Shown one piece after another: positions 16,181 through 23,844 of a stretch of DNA of 34,828 nucleotides; position 1 is the stretch's first letter, and each line of letters starts with the position of its first letter. This stretch comes from Oscillibacter sp. Its GTDB lineage: Bacteria > Bacillota > Clostridia > Oscillospirales > Oscillospiraceae. The DNA lies in assembly GCA_003487665.1 (NCBI GenBank), contig DNFA01000040.1, forward strand, positions 1 through 34,828. Reading direction: 5' to 3'. The translations under genes were made by a program, and so were the position numbers. The notes below the pieces were generated by a model. It searched no databases. It had not been told where the DNA came from and worked only from the letters and a program-made list of their open reading frames with translations.

Positions 16181-16951
16181 TCACTTATAATAGTCCGTCT
16201 CGTCGGTCAGCGCCATGGGCAGGCTGTTGTGATACACCGGCAGCGTCTGGAACTTGAAGCGGCTGGCGCGGTGCAGGGCGTCGATGCGCTCCTTGATATC
16301 CGCGTCCACCACGCCCCGGCGGACATACTCGTTCACCGCGTGGTAGGTAAAGCCCAGATTGTCCTCATCCGTCTTGCCGGTCAGCCCGTCGGACGGCGGC
16401 TTGATGAGGAACTTCTCCGGAAGACCCAGCTGCCGCCCCAGCGCCACCACCTCCTCGGTGGTGTACATCCCCAGCGGGGAGAAGGCGCCGGCGCTGTCGC
16501 CGTAGATGGTGCAGTAGCCCACCCAGTCCTCGCTGAGATTGCTGGTGTTGATGACGATGCCGCCGGGCAGGGACTGCGCCACGGCGTACAGGGTGGCCAT
16601 ACGGATGCGGCTGGGCAGATTCACCGTGGTCTGGCGGGAGGGCGTCAGCCCGGCTCTCTCCATTTCGCCCAGCACGCCCTGCACGGCGTCGTGGATGTTG
16701 ATGGTGGTATGGGGCAGGTTCAGGTGCTCCACCAGCGCCTGCGAATAGTCGATGTCCGGCTGTACGCCGTCGGGCATCAGCACGCCGTACACGTTCTCCC
16801 GGCCGTAGGCGGCCACAGCCAGTGCCGCCACGGTGGAGCTGTCCTTGCCGCCGGAGATGCCGATAACGGCGGTCTTGCCGCGGCAGGCGGCCATCTGCTC
16901 CGCCATCCATTCCAGCAGCCCGGCCAGCTGCATCTGGGGGTTAAAATCCAT
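16181..16951 (-). CDS. nadE: NH3-dependent NAD+ synthetase
   Basis: Converts nicotinic acid adenine dinucleotide to NAD+ with ATP and ammonia. The 256-aa protein is the ammonia-dependent form: it has the N-type ATP pyrophosphatase P-loop SGGKDSS (33-39) and the LSEDWVGYCTIYGDSAG region and KPPSDGLTGKTDED loop that close over substrate, but no N-terminal glutaminase domain. GGGAGG lies eight bases before the ATG. Its promoter -35 ends four bases from the stop codon of gpr, which is transcribed in the same direction. Confidence 0.95.
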   Translation of the reverse strand: MDFNPQMQLAGLLEWMAEQMAACRGKTAVIGISGGKDSSTVAALAVAAYGRENVYGVLMPDGVQPDIDYSQALVEHLNLPHTTINIHDAVQGVLGEMERAGLTPSRQTTVNLPSRIRMATLYAVAQSLPGGIVINTSNLSEDWVGYCTIYGDSAGAFSPLGMYTTEEVVALGRQLGLPEKFLIKPPSDGLTGKTDEDNLGFTYHAVNEYVRRGVVDADIKERIDALHRASRFKFQTLPVYHNSLPMALTDETDYYK

Positions 16952-16985
16952 GTGATATACCTCCCGCTCTCAATTTTGATGGTTT

Positions 16986-17014
16986 ATTCTACAACGTCGC
17001 GGGAGATTTTGCAA
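16986..17014 (-). promoter_or_regulatory. Sigma-A promoter for nadE
   Basis: TTGCAA (17009-17014), 17 bp, TAGAAT (16986-16991) on the minus strand, filling the short gap after gpr. Confidence 0.7.
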
Positions 17015-17017
17015 GGG

Positions 17018-17884
17018 CTATCCCAGCAGCGCCGCCACTTCCTCCGCCGACAGGCCGGGCTGCAGCGCCAGCGTCAGACCCCGGCCGATGAGCCGCCCCA
17101 GCTCCCGCACCCGGCTGTCGATATCCCGGGGCGTGACGAACAGGCCGGTGGGCGCATCATCCTCCTGCCCGCACAGAGCCGCACCGTCGATGACCGTGGG
17201 CACGCCCAGCGCGATGACCGGCACGCCCAGCGCCGCCGCGTCCACCGCCTTGCGGTGATTGCCCACGCCGCTGCCCGGCGTCAGCCCTGCGTCCGACAGC
17301 TGCACCGTGGCGCAGAGCCGGTGACGGCTGCGGGCGGCCAGCGCGTCCACGGCGATGACCACTGTCGGGCGGATATGGGACACGGCGCCCCGGATCAGCT
17401 CCAGCGTCTCCACGCCGGTCTGCGCCAGCACGCCGGTGCGCAGCGCCGCCACGGAGCGCAGATGGCCGAACCGCCGGGGCATGGCGTCCACCATGTGGCG
17501 CGTCACCAGCAGGTGCGTCAGCGCCTCCGCGCCCACGGCGTCCGGGGTCATGGCCTCGTTGCCCATTCCCACCACCAGCGCCGTGTCCCGCGCCGCCAGG
17601 GGCGGCAGCAGCGCGCGCAGCTCCCCGGCCAGACACTGTGCCGCCCGGCCGGTCAGCTCCTCCTGCCGGGCGAGACAGGGGCGCAGGTCGATGGTGACAT
17701 ACCGCCCCACCGGGCGGCCTATAGCCCGCGCCCCGGCGGGGCTGGCTACCCGGATGCAGGTGACGGGACAGCCGCAGCGCAGGCTCTCCCGCAGCTGCAC
17801 GCCGCTGTCCGGGGCAAAAAGACGGCCTCCGGCGGACAGCTCCTCCGCCGTTTCCACCGTCAGATCGGTGCGTGACAGGTTCAT
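17018..17884 (-). CDS. gpr: Spore germination protease GPR
   Basis: GPR degrades the small acid-soluble proteins that coat DNA in spores, starting at germination. The 288-aa protein has the family signatures: RTDLTVET at residues 5-12, VVGMGNEAMTPDAVG (about 103-117), TGVETLELIRG, and the core DALAARS...SDAGLTPGSGVGNHRKAVD (about 179-215). It is shorter than the 370-aa Bacillus enzymes and has almost no propeptide, so control of zymogen activation may differ. The gene is divergent from rpsT, the same neighbourhood as in B. subtilis. A sigma-G-like promoter lies upstream. The nearest purine-rich ribosome binding site (GGGAG) is 14 bases before the ATG, which is long. It is the window's only clear sporulation gene. 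Confidence 0.93.
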   Translation of the reverse strand: MNLSRTDLTVETAEELSAGGRLFAPDSGVQLRESLRCGCPVTCIRVASPAGARAIGRPVGRYVTIDLRPCLARQEELTGRAAQCLAGELRALLPPLAARDTALVVGMGNEAMTPDAVGAEALTHLLVTRHMVDAMPRRFGHLRSVAALRTGVLAQTGVETLELIRGAVSHIRPTVVIAVDALAARSRHRLCATVQLSDAGLTPGSGVGNHRKAVDAAALGVPVIALGVPTVIDGAALCGQEDDAPTGLFVTPRDIDSRVRELGRLIGRGLTLALQPGLSAEEVAALLG

Positions 17885-17933
17885 AATAGTGGCTGACGCT
17901 CCCTTCTGAGCACAAAATATTGTGGCTTTTGGG

Positions 17934-17962
17934 TAGCATGACCGGGCAAAAGGCTTTTATAC
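17934..17962 (-). promoter_or_regulatory. Sigma-G-like (forespore) promoter for gpr
   Basis: On the minus strand GTATA (17958-17962), 17 bp, CATGCTA (17934-17940) agrees with the forespore sigma-G pattern GYATR-N17-CATNNTA. gpr is a forespore gene in Bacillus. Confidence 0.55.
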
Positions 17963-17992
17963 AAATTTCGCCGTAGAAATTACAAAAAAGTC

Positions 17993-18021
17993 TTGCATTT
18001 TTTAAACAAAGATGCTAAAAT
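17993..18021 (+). promoter_or_regulatory. Sigma-A promoter for rpsT
   Basis: TTGCAT (17993-17998), 17 bp, TAAAAT (18016-18021), leaving a leader of about 55 bases. Confidence 0.7.
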
Positions 18022-18085
18022 ATCATCCTGCGTGGAAGTTTATATTTTCACCGCACAAAAAATTCATGTCGGGGAGGTGTTTGGT

Positions 18086-18349
18086 TTGCCGAATATCAAG
18101 TCTGCTAAGAAGCGTGTTCTGGTGGCAGAGACGAGAAATGCTCGCAACAAAGCCAATAAGTCCGCACTGAAGACTGCTATCAAGAAGTTCGAGGCTGCTG
18201 CCGTTGAAGGCAATCGCACCGAGGCCGAGGGCACTTACAAGGTGGCGGTCAAGGCGATCGATAAGGCTGCTGCGAAGGGTCTGCTGCACAAGAACAACGC
18301 AGCCCACAAGAAGAGCGCGCTGACGCTGAAGCTGAACAACATTGGCTGA
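18086..18349 (+). CDS. rpsT: 30S ribosomal protein S20
   Basis: Binds 16S rRNA early in 30S assembly. The 87-aa product is the expected length and starts (M)PNIKSAKKRV, the standard S20 N-terminus, so translation must begin at the TTG at 18086, six bases after GGGGAGGT. It is Lys/Ala-rich, with a helix bundle ending near HKNNAAHKKSALT. Codon choice is plainer than in its neighbours, as expected for a highly expressed gene. TTG/UUG starts are also known for rpsT elsewhere, where they take part in S20 autoregulation; the same control here is inferred. Confidence 0.96.
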   Translation: MPNIKSAKKRVLVAETRNARNKANKSALKTAIKKFEAAAVEGNRTEAEGTYKVAVKAIDKAAAKGLLHKNNAAHKKSALTLKLNNIG

Positions 18350-18361
18350 TGAACCAAACTC

Positions 18362-18394
18362 AACGGGTATCCGAAAGGATGCCCGTTTTGCTTT
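18362..18394 (+). terminator. Terminator of rpsT
   Basis: Stem AACGGGTATCC/GGATGCCCGTT with a GAAA tetraloop, followed by TTGCTTT, 13 bases after the rpsT stop. Confidence 0.75.
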
Positions 18395-18399
18395 GGCTG

Positions 18400-18441
18400 A
18401 AAAGACCGGCTTGTCAGGACACCTGACAAGCCGGTCTTTTT
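18400..18441. terminator. Bidirectional terminator between rpsT and proA
   Basis: A perfect stem of about 19 bp (18400-18418 with 18422-18440, loop ACA) has A-runs and T-runs on both sides. It serves proBA on the minus strand and backs up rpsT on the plus strand. Confidence 0.9.
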
Positions 18442-18446
18442 GTATG

Positions 18447-19703
18447 TCATCGTACCTGGCCACTGCCCAGAACGACATATTTATAGGTGCTCAGCTCGTC
18501 CAGCCCCATGGGGCCCCGGGCGTGGAGCTTCTGGGTGGAGATGCCCATCTCGCAGCCCAGGCCGAACTCCCCGCCGTCGGTGAAGCGGGTGGAGGCGTTG
18601 ACGTACACGGCGGCGCTGTCGGTGCCGCTGACGAACACCTCCGCCGCGGCGGGATCCTCGGTGACGATGGCCTCGCTGTGGCCGGTGGAGTGGGTCAGGA
18701 TGTGCGCCACGGCCTGCTCCACGCTGTCCACCACGGCTACGGCCAGAATGTAGTTGAGGAACTCCGTGTCAAAGTCCCGTTCTCCGGCAGGGGTGCCGGG
18801 GATGATGGCGGCGGCGCGTTCGTCCAGCCGCAGCTCCACCGGCGTCTTGCCGGCGGCGGCGCGGTCGTCCACCAGCCGCTTTTTCAGCCGGGGCAGGAAT
18901 TCCGCGGCCACGGCGCTGTGTACCAGCAGCACCTCCTCGGCGTTGCACACGGAGGGGCGGCTGGTCTTGGCGTTCTCCACGATGGCCAGCGCCTTGTCCA
19001 GATCGGCGGCCCTGTCCACGTAGACGTGGCAGATGCCGGTGCCCGTCTCGATGCAGGGCACGGACGCGCCCTCTACACAGGCGCGGATCAGCCCTGCGCC
19101 GCCCCGGGGGATCAGCAGATCCACCAGCCCCTTGGCGGTCATGATGTCAGTGGCGGACTGGTGGGTGATATCGTCCACGATGTTCAGTATCTCCGGGTCG
19201 CCGCCGCCCTGCACGATGCCGGATTTCAGCGCCTTCACGATGGCGCAGGCGGAGCGGTGCGCCTCCTTGCCGCTGCGCAGCACGCAGACGTTGCCGGACT
19301 TCACCGCCAGCGCCGCCGCGTCGGAGGTGACGTTGGGGCGGCTCTCGTAGATGATGGACACCAGACCCAGCGGCACCTGCACCTTCCGCACCACAAGACC
19401 GTTGGGACGGCGCACCTCTGAGAGAACGCGGCCGGTGTGGTCGGGCAGGGCGGCGATGGCGCGGACGCCCTCGGCCATGCCTGCCAGCCGGTCGTGATCC
19501 AGCCGCAGGCGATCCAGCATCACATCGTTGATGTGGCCGCGGGCGGCGGTCATATCGGCGTCGTTTTCCGCCAGAATGTCATCCTCGGCGGCCATAAGCG
19601 CCTCCGCCATGGCCAGCAGGATGCGATTCTTGGCCGTCTCGTCCAGCGCGGCCAGGCTGCCCCGGGCGGCGCGGGTCTTTTTCAGAATGTCAAGGGTGGT
19701 CAT
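18447..19703 (-). CDS. proA: Glutamate-5-semialdehyde dehydrogenase (gamma-glutamyl phosphate reductase)
   Basis: Second step of proline synthesis: reduces gamma-glutamyl phosphate to glutamate-5-semialdehyde with NADPH. The 418-aa protein has the expected length, the nucleotide-binding region VPLGLVSIIYESRPNVT (about 110-126) and the catalytic Cys in SVCNAEE (C253). The start lies 3 bases after the proB stop, with AAAGGAG inside the proB end, so the two are translated as a coupled pair. Confidence 0.97.
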   Translation of the reverse strand: MTTLDILKKTRAARGSLAALDETAKNRILLAMAEALMAAEDDILAENDADMTAARGHINDVMLDRLRLDHDRLAGMAEGVRAIAALPDHTGRVLSEVRRPNGLVVRKVQVPLGLVSIIYESRPNVTSDAAALAVKSGNVCVLRSGKEAHRSACAIVKALKSGIVQGGGDPEILNIVDDITHQSATDIMTAKGLVDLLIPRGGAGLIRACVEGASVPCIETGTGICHVYVDRAADLDKALAIVENAKTSRPSVCNAEEVLLVHSAVAAEFLPRLKKRLVDDRAAAGKTPVELRLDERAAAIIPGTPAGERDFDTEFLNYILAVAVVDSVEQAVAHILTHSTGHSEAIVTEDPAAAEVFVSGTDSAAVYVNASTRFTDGGEFGLGCEMGISTQKLHARGPMGLDELSTYKYVVLGSGQVR

Positions 19704-19706
19704 GAT

Positions 19707-20489
19707 TCAGCGCTCCTTTGCCAGAAATCGGGTGCCCACGGGCTTCCCGTCCACGATGTCGTACAGAAGGGCGGGCTTGCTGCCGTTGGCGATGACCATT
19801 TCGCAGCCGGCGGCGGTGACGATCTGCGCCGCCTTCAGCTTGGTGGCCATGCCGCCGGTGCCCAGACTGCTGCCGCTGCCGCCGCCCAGAGCCAGAATGT
19901 GCTCGTCCACGGCGGGGACGGTGGGGATCAGGTGGGCGCCGGCATCCCTGTGGGGGTCGCCGTCGTACAAACCGTCGATATCGCTGAGCAGGATCAGCAG
20001 GTCGGCGTGTACCGCCGCCGCTACGATAGCGGACAGGGTGTCGTTCTCGCCGATGGTATTCTCCACGCCCACCTCGTCGGTGGCCACGGTGTCGTTCTCG
20101 TTGATAACGGGCAGCGCGCCCAGCTCCAGCAGCCGGAAAATGGTGTTGCGCATGTTGCGGCTGCGCTGCTCGCTGCGGACATCCTCGCCGGTGAGCAGCA
20201 CCTGCGCCACCGTGTGGTTGTATTCATTGAACAGCTTGTCGTAGGTGTACATCAGCTCGCACTGACCCACGGCGGCGGCGGCCTGCTTGGTGGGCATGTC
20301 CGCCGGGCGGCCGGGCAGATTCAGCTTGCCCACGCCCATGCCGATGGCGCCGGAGGACACCAGAATGATCTCGTGCCCGGCATTTTTCAGGTCACTGAGC
20401 ACCTTGCACAGCGCCTCCATCCGCTGGATATTCAGCCGCCCGGTGGCGTGCGCCAGCGTGGAGGTGCCGACCTTTACGGTGATACGCAT
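19707..20489 (-). CDS. proB: Glutamate 5-kinase, short form without PUA domain
   Basis: First step of proline synthesis: phosphorylates glutamate. The 260-aa protein is the amino acid kinase domain only, with VKVGTST (5-11), SSGAIGMG (45-52), the INENDTV substrate loop and SDIDGLYDGDP. E. coli ProB has a C-terminal PUA domain of about 100 residues, which is missing here, so feedback behaviour may differ. The start at 20489 is supported by GAAGGAGGG eight bases upstream; the open frame before it has no ribosome binding site. It heads the proB-proA operon. Confidence 0.95.
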   Translation of the reverse strand: MRITVKVGTSTLAHATGRLNIQRMEALCKVLSDLKNAGHEIILVSSGAIGMGVGKLNLPGRPADMPTKQAAAAVGQCELMYTYDKLFNEYNHTVAQVLLTGEDVRSEQRSRNMRNTIFRLLELGALPVINENDTVATDEVGVENTIGENDTLSAIVAAAVHADLLILLSDIDGLYDGDPHRDAGAHLIPTVPAVDEHILALGGGSGSSLGTGGMATKLKAAQIVTAAGCEMVIANGSKPALLYDIVDGKPVGTRFLAKER

Positions 20490-20523
20490 ATCAAAACCCT
20501 CCTTCGGGTGATTATTTGGAGCC

Positions 20524-20552
20524 ATTATACTACGAAACGCCGGAGATGGAAA
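20524..20552 (-). promoter_or_regulatory. Promoter for proB-proA
   Basis: TTTCCA (20547-20552), 17 bp, perfect TATAAT (20524-20529) on the minus strand. It is back-to-back with the GntR promoter 12 bp away. Confidence 0.55.
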
Positions 20553-20564
20553 GTAAAATTTTCC

Positions 20565-20593
20565 TTGACAGGTGCTAAGACGCATGTTATGCT
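20565..20593 (+). promoter_or_regulatory. Sigma-A promoter for the first GntR-ABC operon
   Basis: Perfect TTGACA (20565-20570), 17 bp, TATGCT (20588-20593). The -10 overlaps the inverted repeat at 20587-20613. Confidence 0.75.
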
Positions 20594-20613
20594 AACTGTA
20601 CTAACACGCATAA
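20587..20613 (+). promoter_or_regulatory. Candidate operator of the YtrA-like regulator (TTATGC-N15-GCATAA)
   Basis: Perfect 6-bp inverted arms with a 15-base centre cover the -10 and start site, the usual place for an autorepressor. The centre contains two direct CTAAC copies. The arm spacing is the same as in the operator of the second GntR module at 32783-32809. Confidence 0.55.
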
Positions 20614-20644
20614 TACGCTTGATACGGAAAGGAGCGTGGGGCAC

Positions 20645-21007
20645 ATGATCGTGCTGGATTACCGGGACAGCCGTCCCCTGTACCAGCAGGTGAAGGACAG
20701 TCTGCGGCGCATGATGCTGACGGGACTGCTGGAGCCGGACGAAAAGCTGCCGTCGGTGCGGAGTCTGGCCACACAGCTGGCCATCAACCCCAACACCATC
20801 CAGCGGGCTTACGCGGAGCTGGAAGCGGAGGGGTATATCTACTCCGTGGCGGGCAAGGGGAGCTTTGTCTCCGCCGGAGACGGCGAGCACGCCCGGCGCA
20901 TAGCGGAGCTGACGCAGCAGCTGCGGCCGCTGGTGGAGGAGCTGAAAAGCCTCAGCTGCACACGGGAGCAGCTGCTGGCACTGTGGGAAGGAGGAGGTGA
21001 GGTATGA
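20645..21007 (+). CDS. GntR-family transcriptional regulator, YtrA subfamily
   Basis: A 120-aa DNA-binding protein. Residues 1-75 form the GntR winged helix (RPLYQQVKDSL, LPSVRSLATQLAINPNTIQRAYAELE, then a GKGSFV wing). The C-terminal part is only about 40 residues of helix, the short dimerisation tail of the YtrA subgroup, which has no ligand-binding domain. YtrA regulators usually repress their own ABC-transporter operon. The ATG at 20645 is preceded by AAAGGAG; an upstream GTG is too close to it. The stop overlaps the ABC ATPase start (ATGA). Confidence 0.92.
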   Translation: MIVLDYRDSRPLYQQVKDSLRRMMLTGLLEPDEKLPSVRSLATQLAINPNTIQRAYAELEAEGYIYSVAGKGSFVSAGDGEHARRIAELTQQLRPLVEELKSLSCTREQLLALWEGGGEV

Positions 21008-21903
21008 TCGAGGTAAAAAATGTCGTCAAGAGCTTTGACGGCTTCCGGGCGCTGGACGGTCTGACCATGACGGTGCCCCACGGCGCGGTGTACGGACTGG
21101 TGGGGCCCAACGGCGCGGGCAAGTCCACCATCATCCGCCATCTGGCGGGCATCTACCGGCAGGACAGCGGCGACGTGCTGGTGGACGGGCAGCCGGTGTA
21201 TGAGAACACCGCCGTGAAGCGGCGCATGGCCGTCATCGGTGACGACTGGTACTACTTCCCCCAGAGCGGCATCCGGGAGATGGCAAGGTTCTATGCAGGG
21301 CTGTATCCCGCCTTCAGCTGGGAGCGCTACCACAAGCTGAAGGAGGTGTTCCCGCTGGACGAGAAGCTGATGCTGCGCCGCATGTCCAAGGGTATGCAGA
21401 AGCAGGCGGCCTTCTGGCTGACGGTGTGCTGCATGCCGGAGTATCTCATTCTGGACGAGCCGGTGGATGGCCTCGACCCGGTGATGCGGCGGCAGGTGTG
21501 GTCGCTGCTTCTGGGCGACGTGGCCGAGCGGGGCACCACGGTGCTGGTGTCCAGCCACAACCTGCGGGAGCTGGAGGACGTGTGCGACCATGTGGGCATC
21601 CTGAACCACGGCAAGGTACTGCTGGAGCGGAGCCTCAGCGACCTGCAGGACAACACGGTGAAGCTGCAGGTGGCCTATCAGGGCGTGACGGAGCCGCCGC
21701 TGCCGGCGGAGCTGAACATCCTGCACCGCAGCCATGTGGGGCGGGTGTACACCTATATCATCCGGGGCAGCAGCCGGGAGATCATGCGCCGGATGCAGAT
21801 CACCGAGCCGGTGCTGCTGGAATCCATCCCGCTGACGCTGGAGGAGATATTCATTTACGAACTGGGAGGTGTGGATTATGCCGCGAAAGACATCCTTCTG
21901 TAA
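21004..21903 (+). CDS. ABC transporter ATP-binding protein
   Basis: Energises the permease encoded next. The 299-aa protein has Walker A GPNGAGKST (34-42), a non-standard signature MSKGM in place of LSGGQ (127-131), Walker B YLILDEP (147-153), a D-loop GLDP, and the switch His in SSHN (183-186). The last 75 residues are an extra C-terminal domain of the kind seen in export-type ATPases. It overlaps the regulator by 4 bases and the permease by 26 bases. The YtrB/BcrA-like architecture suggests an exporter or cell-envelope/antimicrobial response system; the substrate is not known. Confidence 0.93.
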   Translation: MIEVKNVVKSFDGFRALDGLTMTVPHGAVYGLVGPNGAGKSTIIRHLAGIYRQDSGDVLVDGQPVYENTAVKRRMAVIGDDWYYFPQSGIREMARFYAGLYPAFSWERYHKLKEVFPLDEKLMLRRMSKGMQKQAAFWLTVCCMPEYLILDEPVDGLDPVMRRQVWSLLLGDVAERGTTVLVSSHNLRELEDVCDHVGILNHGKVLLERSLSDLQDNTVKLQVAYQGVTEPPLPAELNILHRSHVGRVYTYIIRGSSREIMRRMQITEPVLLESIPLTLEEIFIYELGGVDYAAKDILL

Positions 21904-23770
21904 CGCCGCGCTGCTGCGCAGCGATATAAAGCGCTACTGGCCGCTGCTGTTTTTGTATGTGGCCGTGTGGGTGGTGATCCTTCCCATGCAGATACTGTCG
22001 GCGAGCCGGGAGTGCGACGGCGTGGCGGATGGCATCATGACCGTGCTGCAGCTGCAGCAGCACAACGTCATCATCCGGTCCATCCCCGCCTCCGTGGTCA
22101 TGTCCCTGCTGTTCGGCTGCTTTGCGGCCATGGCGGTGTGGTCGTACCTGATGTCCGGCCGCACCGTGGGACTGATGCACGCCCTGCCGGTGACACGGAC
22201 ACAGGCATTTTTCTCCCACGTCCTCTCTGTGCTGGGAGCGCTGACGGCGGGGAACGTGCTGATCTTCCTGCTGACCGCTCTGTGCAGCGCCGGCTTCTCC
22301 TACGTGGACTGGACGGCGCTGGGCACGTGGCTGCTGCTGACGGAGCTGATGGCACTGTTCTTCTTCGCGCTCGGCTCCCTGTGCGCCATGGTCACGGGAT
22401 GGCTGCTGGCGGTGCCGGTGCTCTACGGCGCGATGAACGTTGTCGCCCTCCTTCTGTACGCGGTGATAAGCACGATGACGCAGATGTTTTACTTCGGCTA
22501 CAGCAGCGGCGACATTCCGGAGTTCATCACCTGGCTGACGCCGGTGGATCGGATCTGGGATGCCGTGGCCAACGGCGGCGCCCAGCCCATCGAAGTGCAG
22601 TTCCCCGAGCCCATCGGAACCCAAAGCTATCACCGCTTCCAGCTGCCGGCCTCCGCCTTCTCCACCTGTATCATCTACGCCGCGGTGGGCATCGCACTGC
22701 TGGCGCTGGTGTGGTGGCTGTATAAAAAGCGCCCCAGCGAGACGGCCGGCGACGCTATGTCCTTCCGGTGGCTGCAGCCCATCGCCCGGTGGAGTATCGG
22801 TCTGTGCGGCGGTCTGGGGCTGGGTCTGTTCCTGAACTATGTGATACTGGGCAGCAGCTTTGCCGGTCTGCTGATCTGCCAGCTGGTCATGGGCGTGATC
22901 TGCTTCTTCGCCGCCCAGATGCTGCTGAAAAAGAAATTCCGCATTTTCACCAGCCGCTGGTGGGTGGAAACGCTGGCGCTGGTGCTGACCCTGCTGGCGG
23001 TGACGCTGTGCATCAAGCTGGACATTACCGGCTATCAGCACCGCGTCCCGGACGCGGAGGACGTGACCTCCGTCCGCTTCAGCGCCAGCTATGCGGATTT
23101 CACCACCGACGATCCCGCAGCGGTGGAGAGCGTGATCTCCCTCCACCGCGCCATTCTGGAGCAGTACGACGAGACAGGCGAAAGGCTGGAGAACCGAACC
23201 TATCTGGACACGGAGGACGGCCCGATCACCCTCTATGTGCGTGTGGACTACCAGCTGCGGAACGGCACGAGTCTGTGTCGTGAGTGGAGGGTATCGATCG
23301 TCAACGGCTCCGATATCCACCGGCTGCTGACCCAGCTGGTGAACCGCACCGACTGCCGGGAATCCCTTATGGGTCTGGATGTCCTGCGGAAATATGGCGG
23401 CGTGAGCAACGTGGCGGGCGGCTACGTCAGCCAGTACGAGACCGGCGCGTTTGCGGATCTGACCCGCCAGCAGGCGCAGGATCTGGTGTCCCATGCGCTG
23501 GCGGACGCCGCCAACAGCCGCGCACCCATCGACCCCCTGCGCGGCGGTATGTACAGCCGCACCAACCTTGACATTGAGATACGCATGAACGCCAACGGAA
23601 AAACCGTCTCCCTTTCCCTCAGTGTCCCCGACTTCGCCGTGGAGACGAAGGCCTTCCTCGATGCGCTGGAGTTCGAGGAGCCGGTGGACGGCGGCAGCGA
23701 TGTGCCGAAGTGCTACGACGACTACGACGAGCCTGCCGCCCACGCCGTTGATGAGATCATATACGATTGA
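21878..23770 (+). CDS. ABC transporter permease with large soluble C-terminal domain
   Basis: A 630-aa membrane protein with about nine or ten hydrophobic segments between residues 20 and 390 (clear ones near 22-40, 70-90, 115-140, 148-195, 262-285, 310-360 and 370-388). A soluble region of about 240 residues follows, rich in Asp/Glu, with no motif I recognise; topology suggests it is extracytoplasmic. Only one permease is encoded, so it may act as a homodimer. The ATG at 21878 is eight bases after GGGAGG and lies inside the end of the ATPase gene. The family resembles ABC-2/YtrC-like permeases only in membrane layout. Confidence 0.85.
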   Translation: MPRKTSFCNAALLRSDIKRYWPLLFLYVAVWVVILPMQILSASRECDGVADGIMTVLQLQQHNVIIRSIPASVVMSLLFGCFAAMAVWSYLMSGRTVGLMHALPVTRTQAFFSHVLSVLGALTAGNVLIFLLTALCSAGFSYVDWTALGTWLLLTELMALFFFALGSLCAMVTGWLLAVPVLYGAMNVVALLLYAVISTMTQMFYFGYSSGDIPEFITWLTPVDRIWDAVANGGAQPIEVQFPEPIGTQSYHRFQLPASAFSTCIIYAAVGIALLALVWWLYKKRPSETAGDAMSFRWLQPIARWSIGLCGGLGLGLFLNYVILGSSFAGLLICQLVMGVICFFAAQMLLKKKFRIFTSRWWVETLALVLTLLAVTLCIKLDITGYQHRVPDAEDVTSVRFSASYADFTTDDPAAVESVISLHRAILEQYDETGERLENRTYLDTEDGPITLYVRVDYQLRNGTSLCREWRVSIVNGSDIHRLLTQLVNRTDCRESLMGLDVLRKYGGVSNVAGGYVSQYETGAFADLTRQQAQDLVSHALADAANSRAPIDPLRGGMYSRTNLDIEIRMNANGKTVSLSLSVPDFAVETKAFLDALEFEEPVDGGSDVPKCYDDYDEPAAHAVDEIIYD

Positions 23771-23778
23771 ATAAGCGC

Positions 23779-23815
23779 AGTCCCCCGGCGAAAGGCCGGG
23801 GGACTGTGTGTTTTT
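23779..23815 (+). terminator. Terminator of the first GntR-ABC operon
   Basis: An 11-bp stem (23779-23789 with 23795-23805) with a GAAAG loop and a GTGTGTTTTT tail, 8 bases after the permease stop. Confidence 0.8.
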
Positions 23816-23844
23816 CGGATGGAAGCCGTTTGGGGCGAGCTTGC

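Noticed and set aside
20490..20644. T-box or other riboswitch before proB
   Set aside because: The leader is only about 30 bases and shows no T-box motif or antiterminator.
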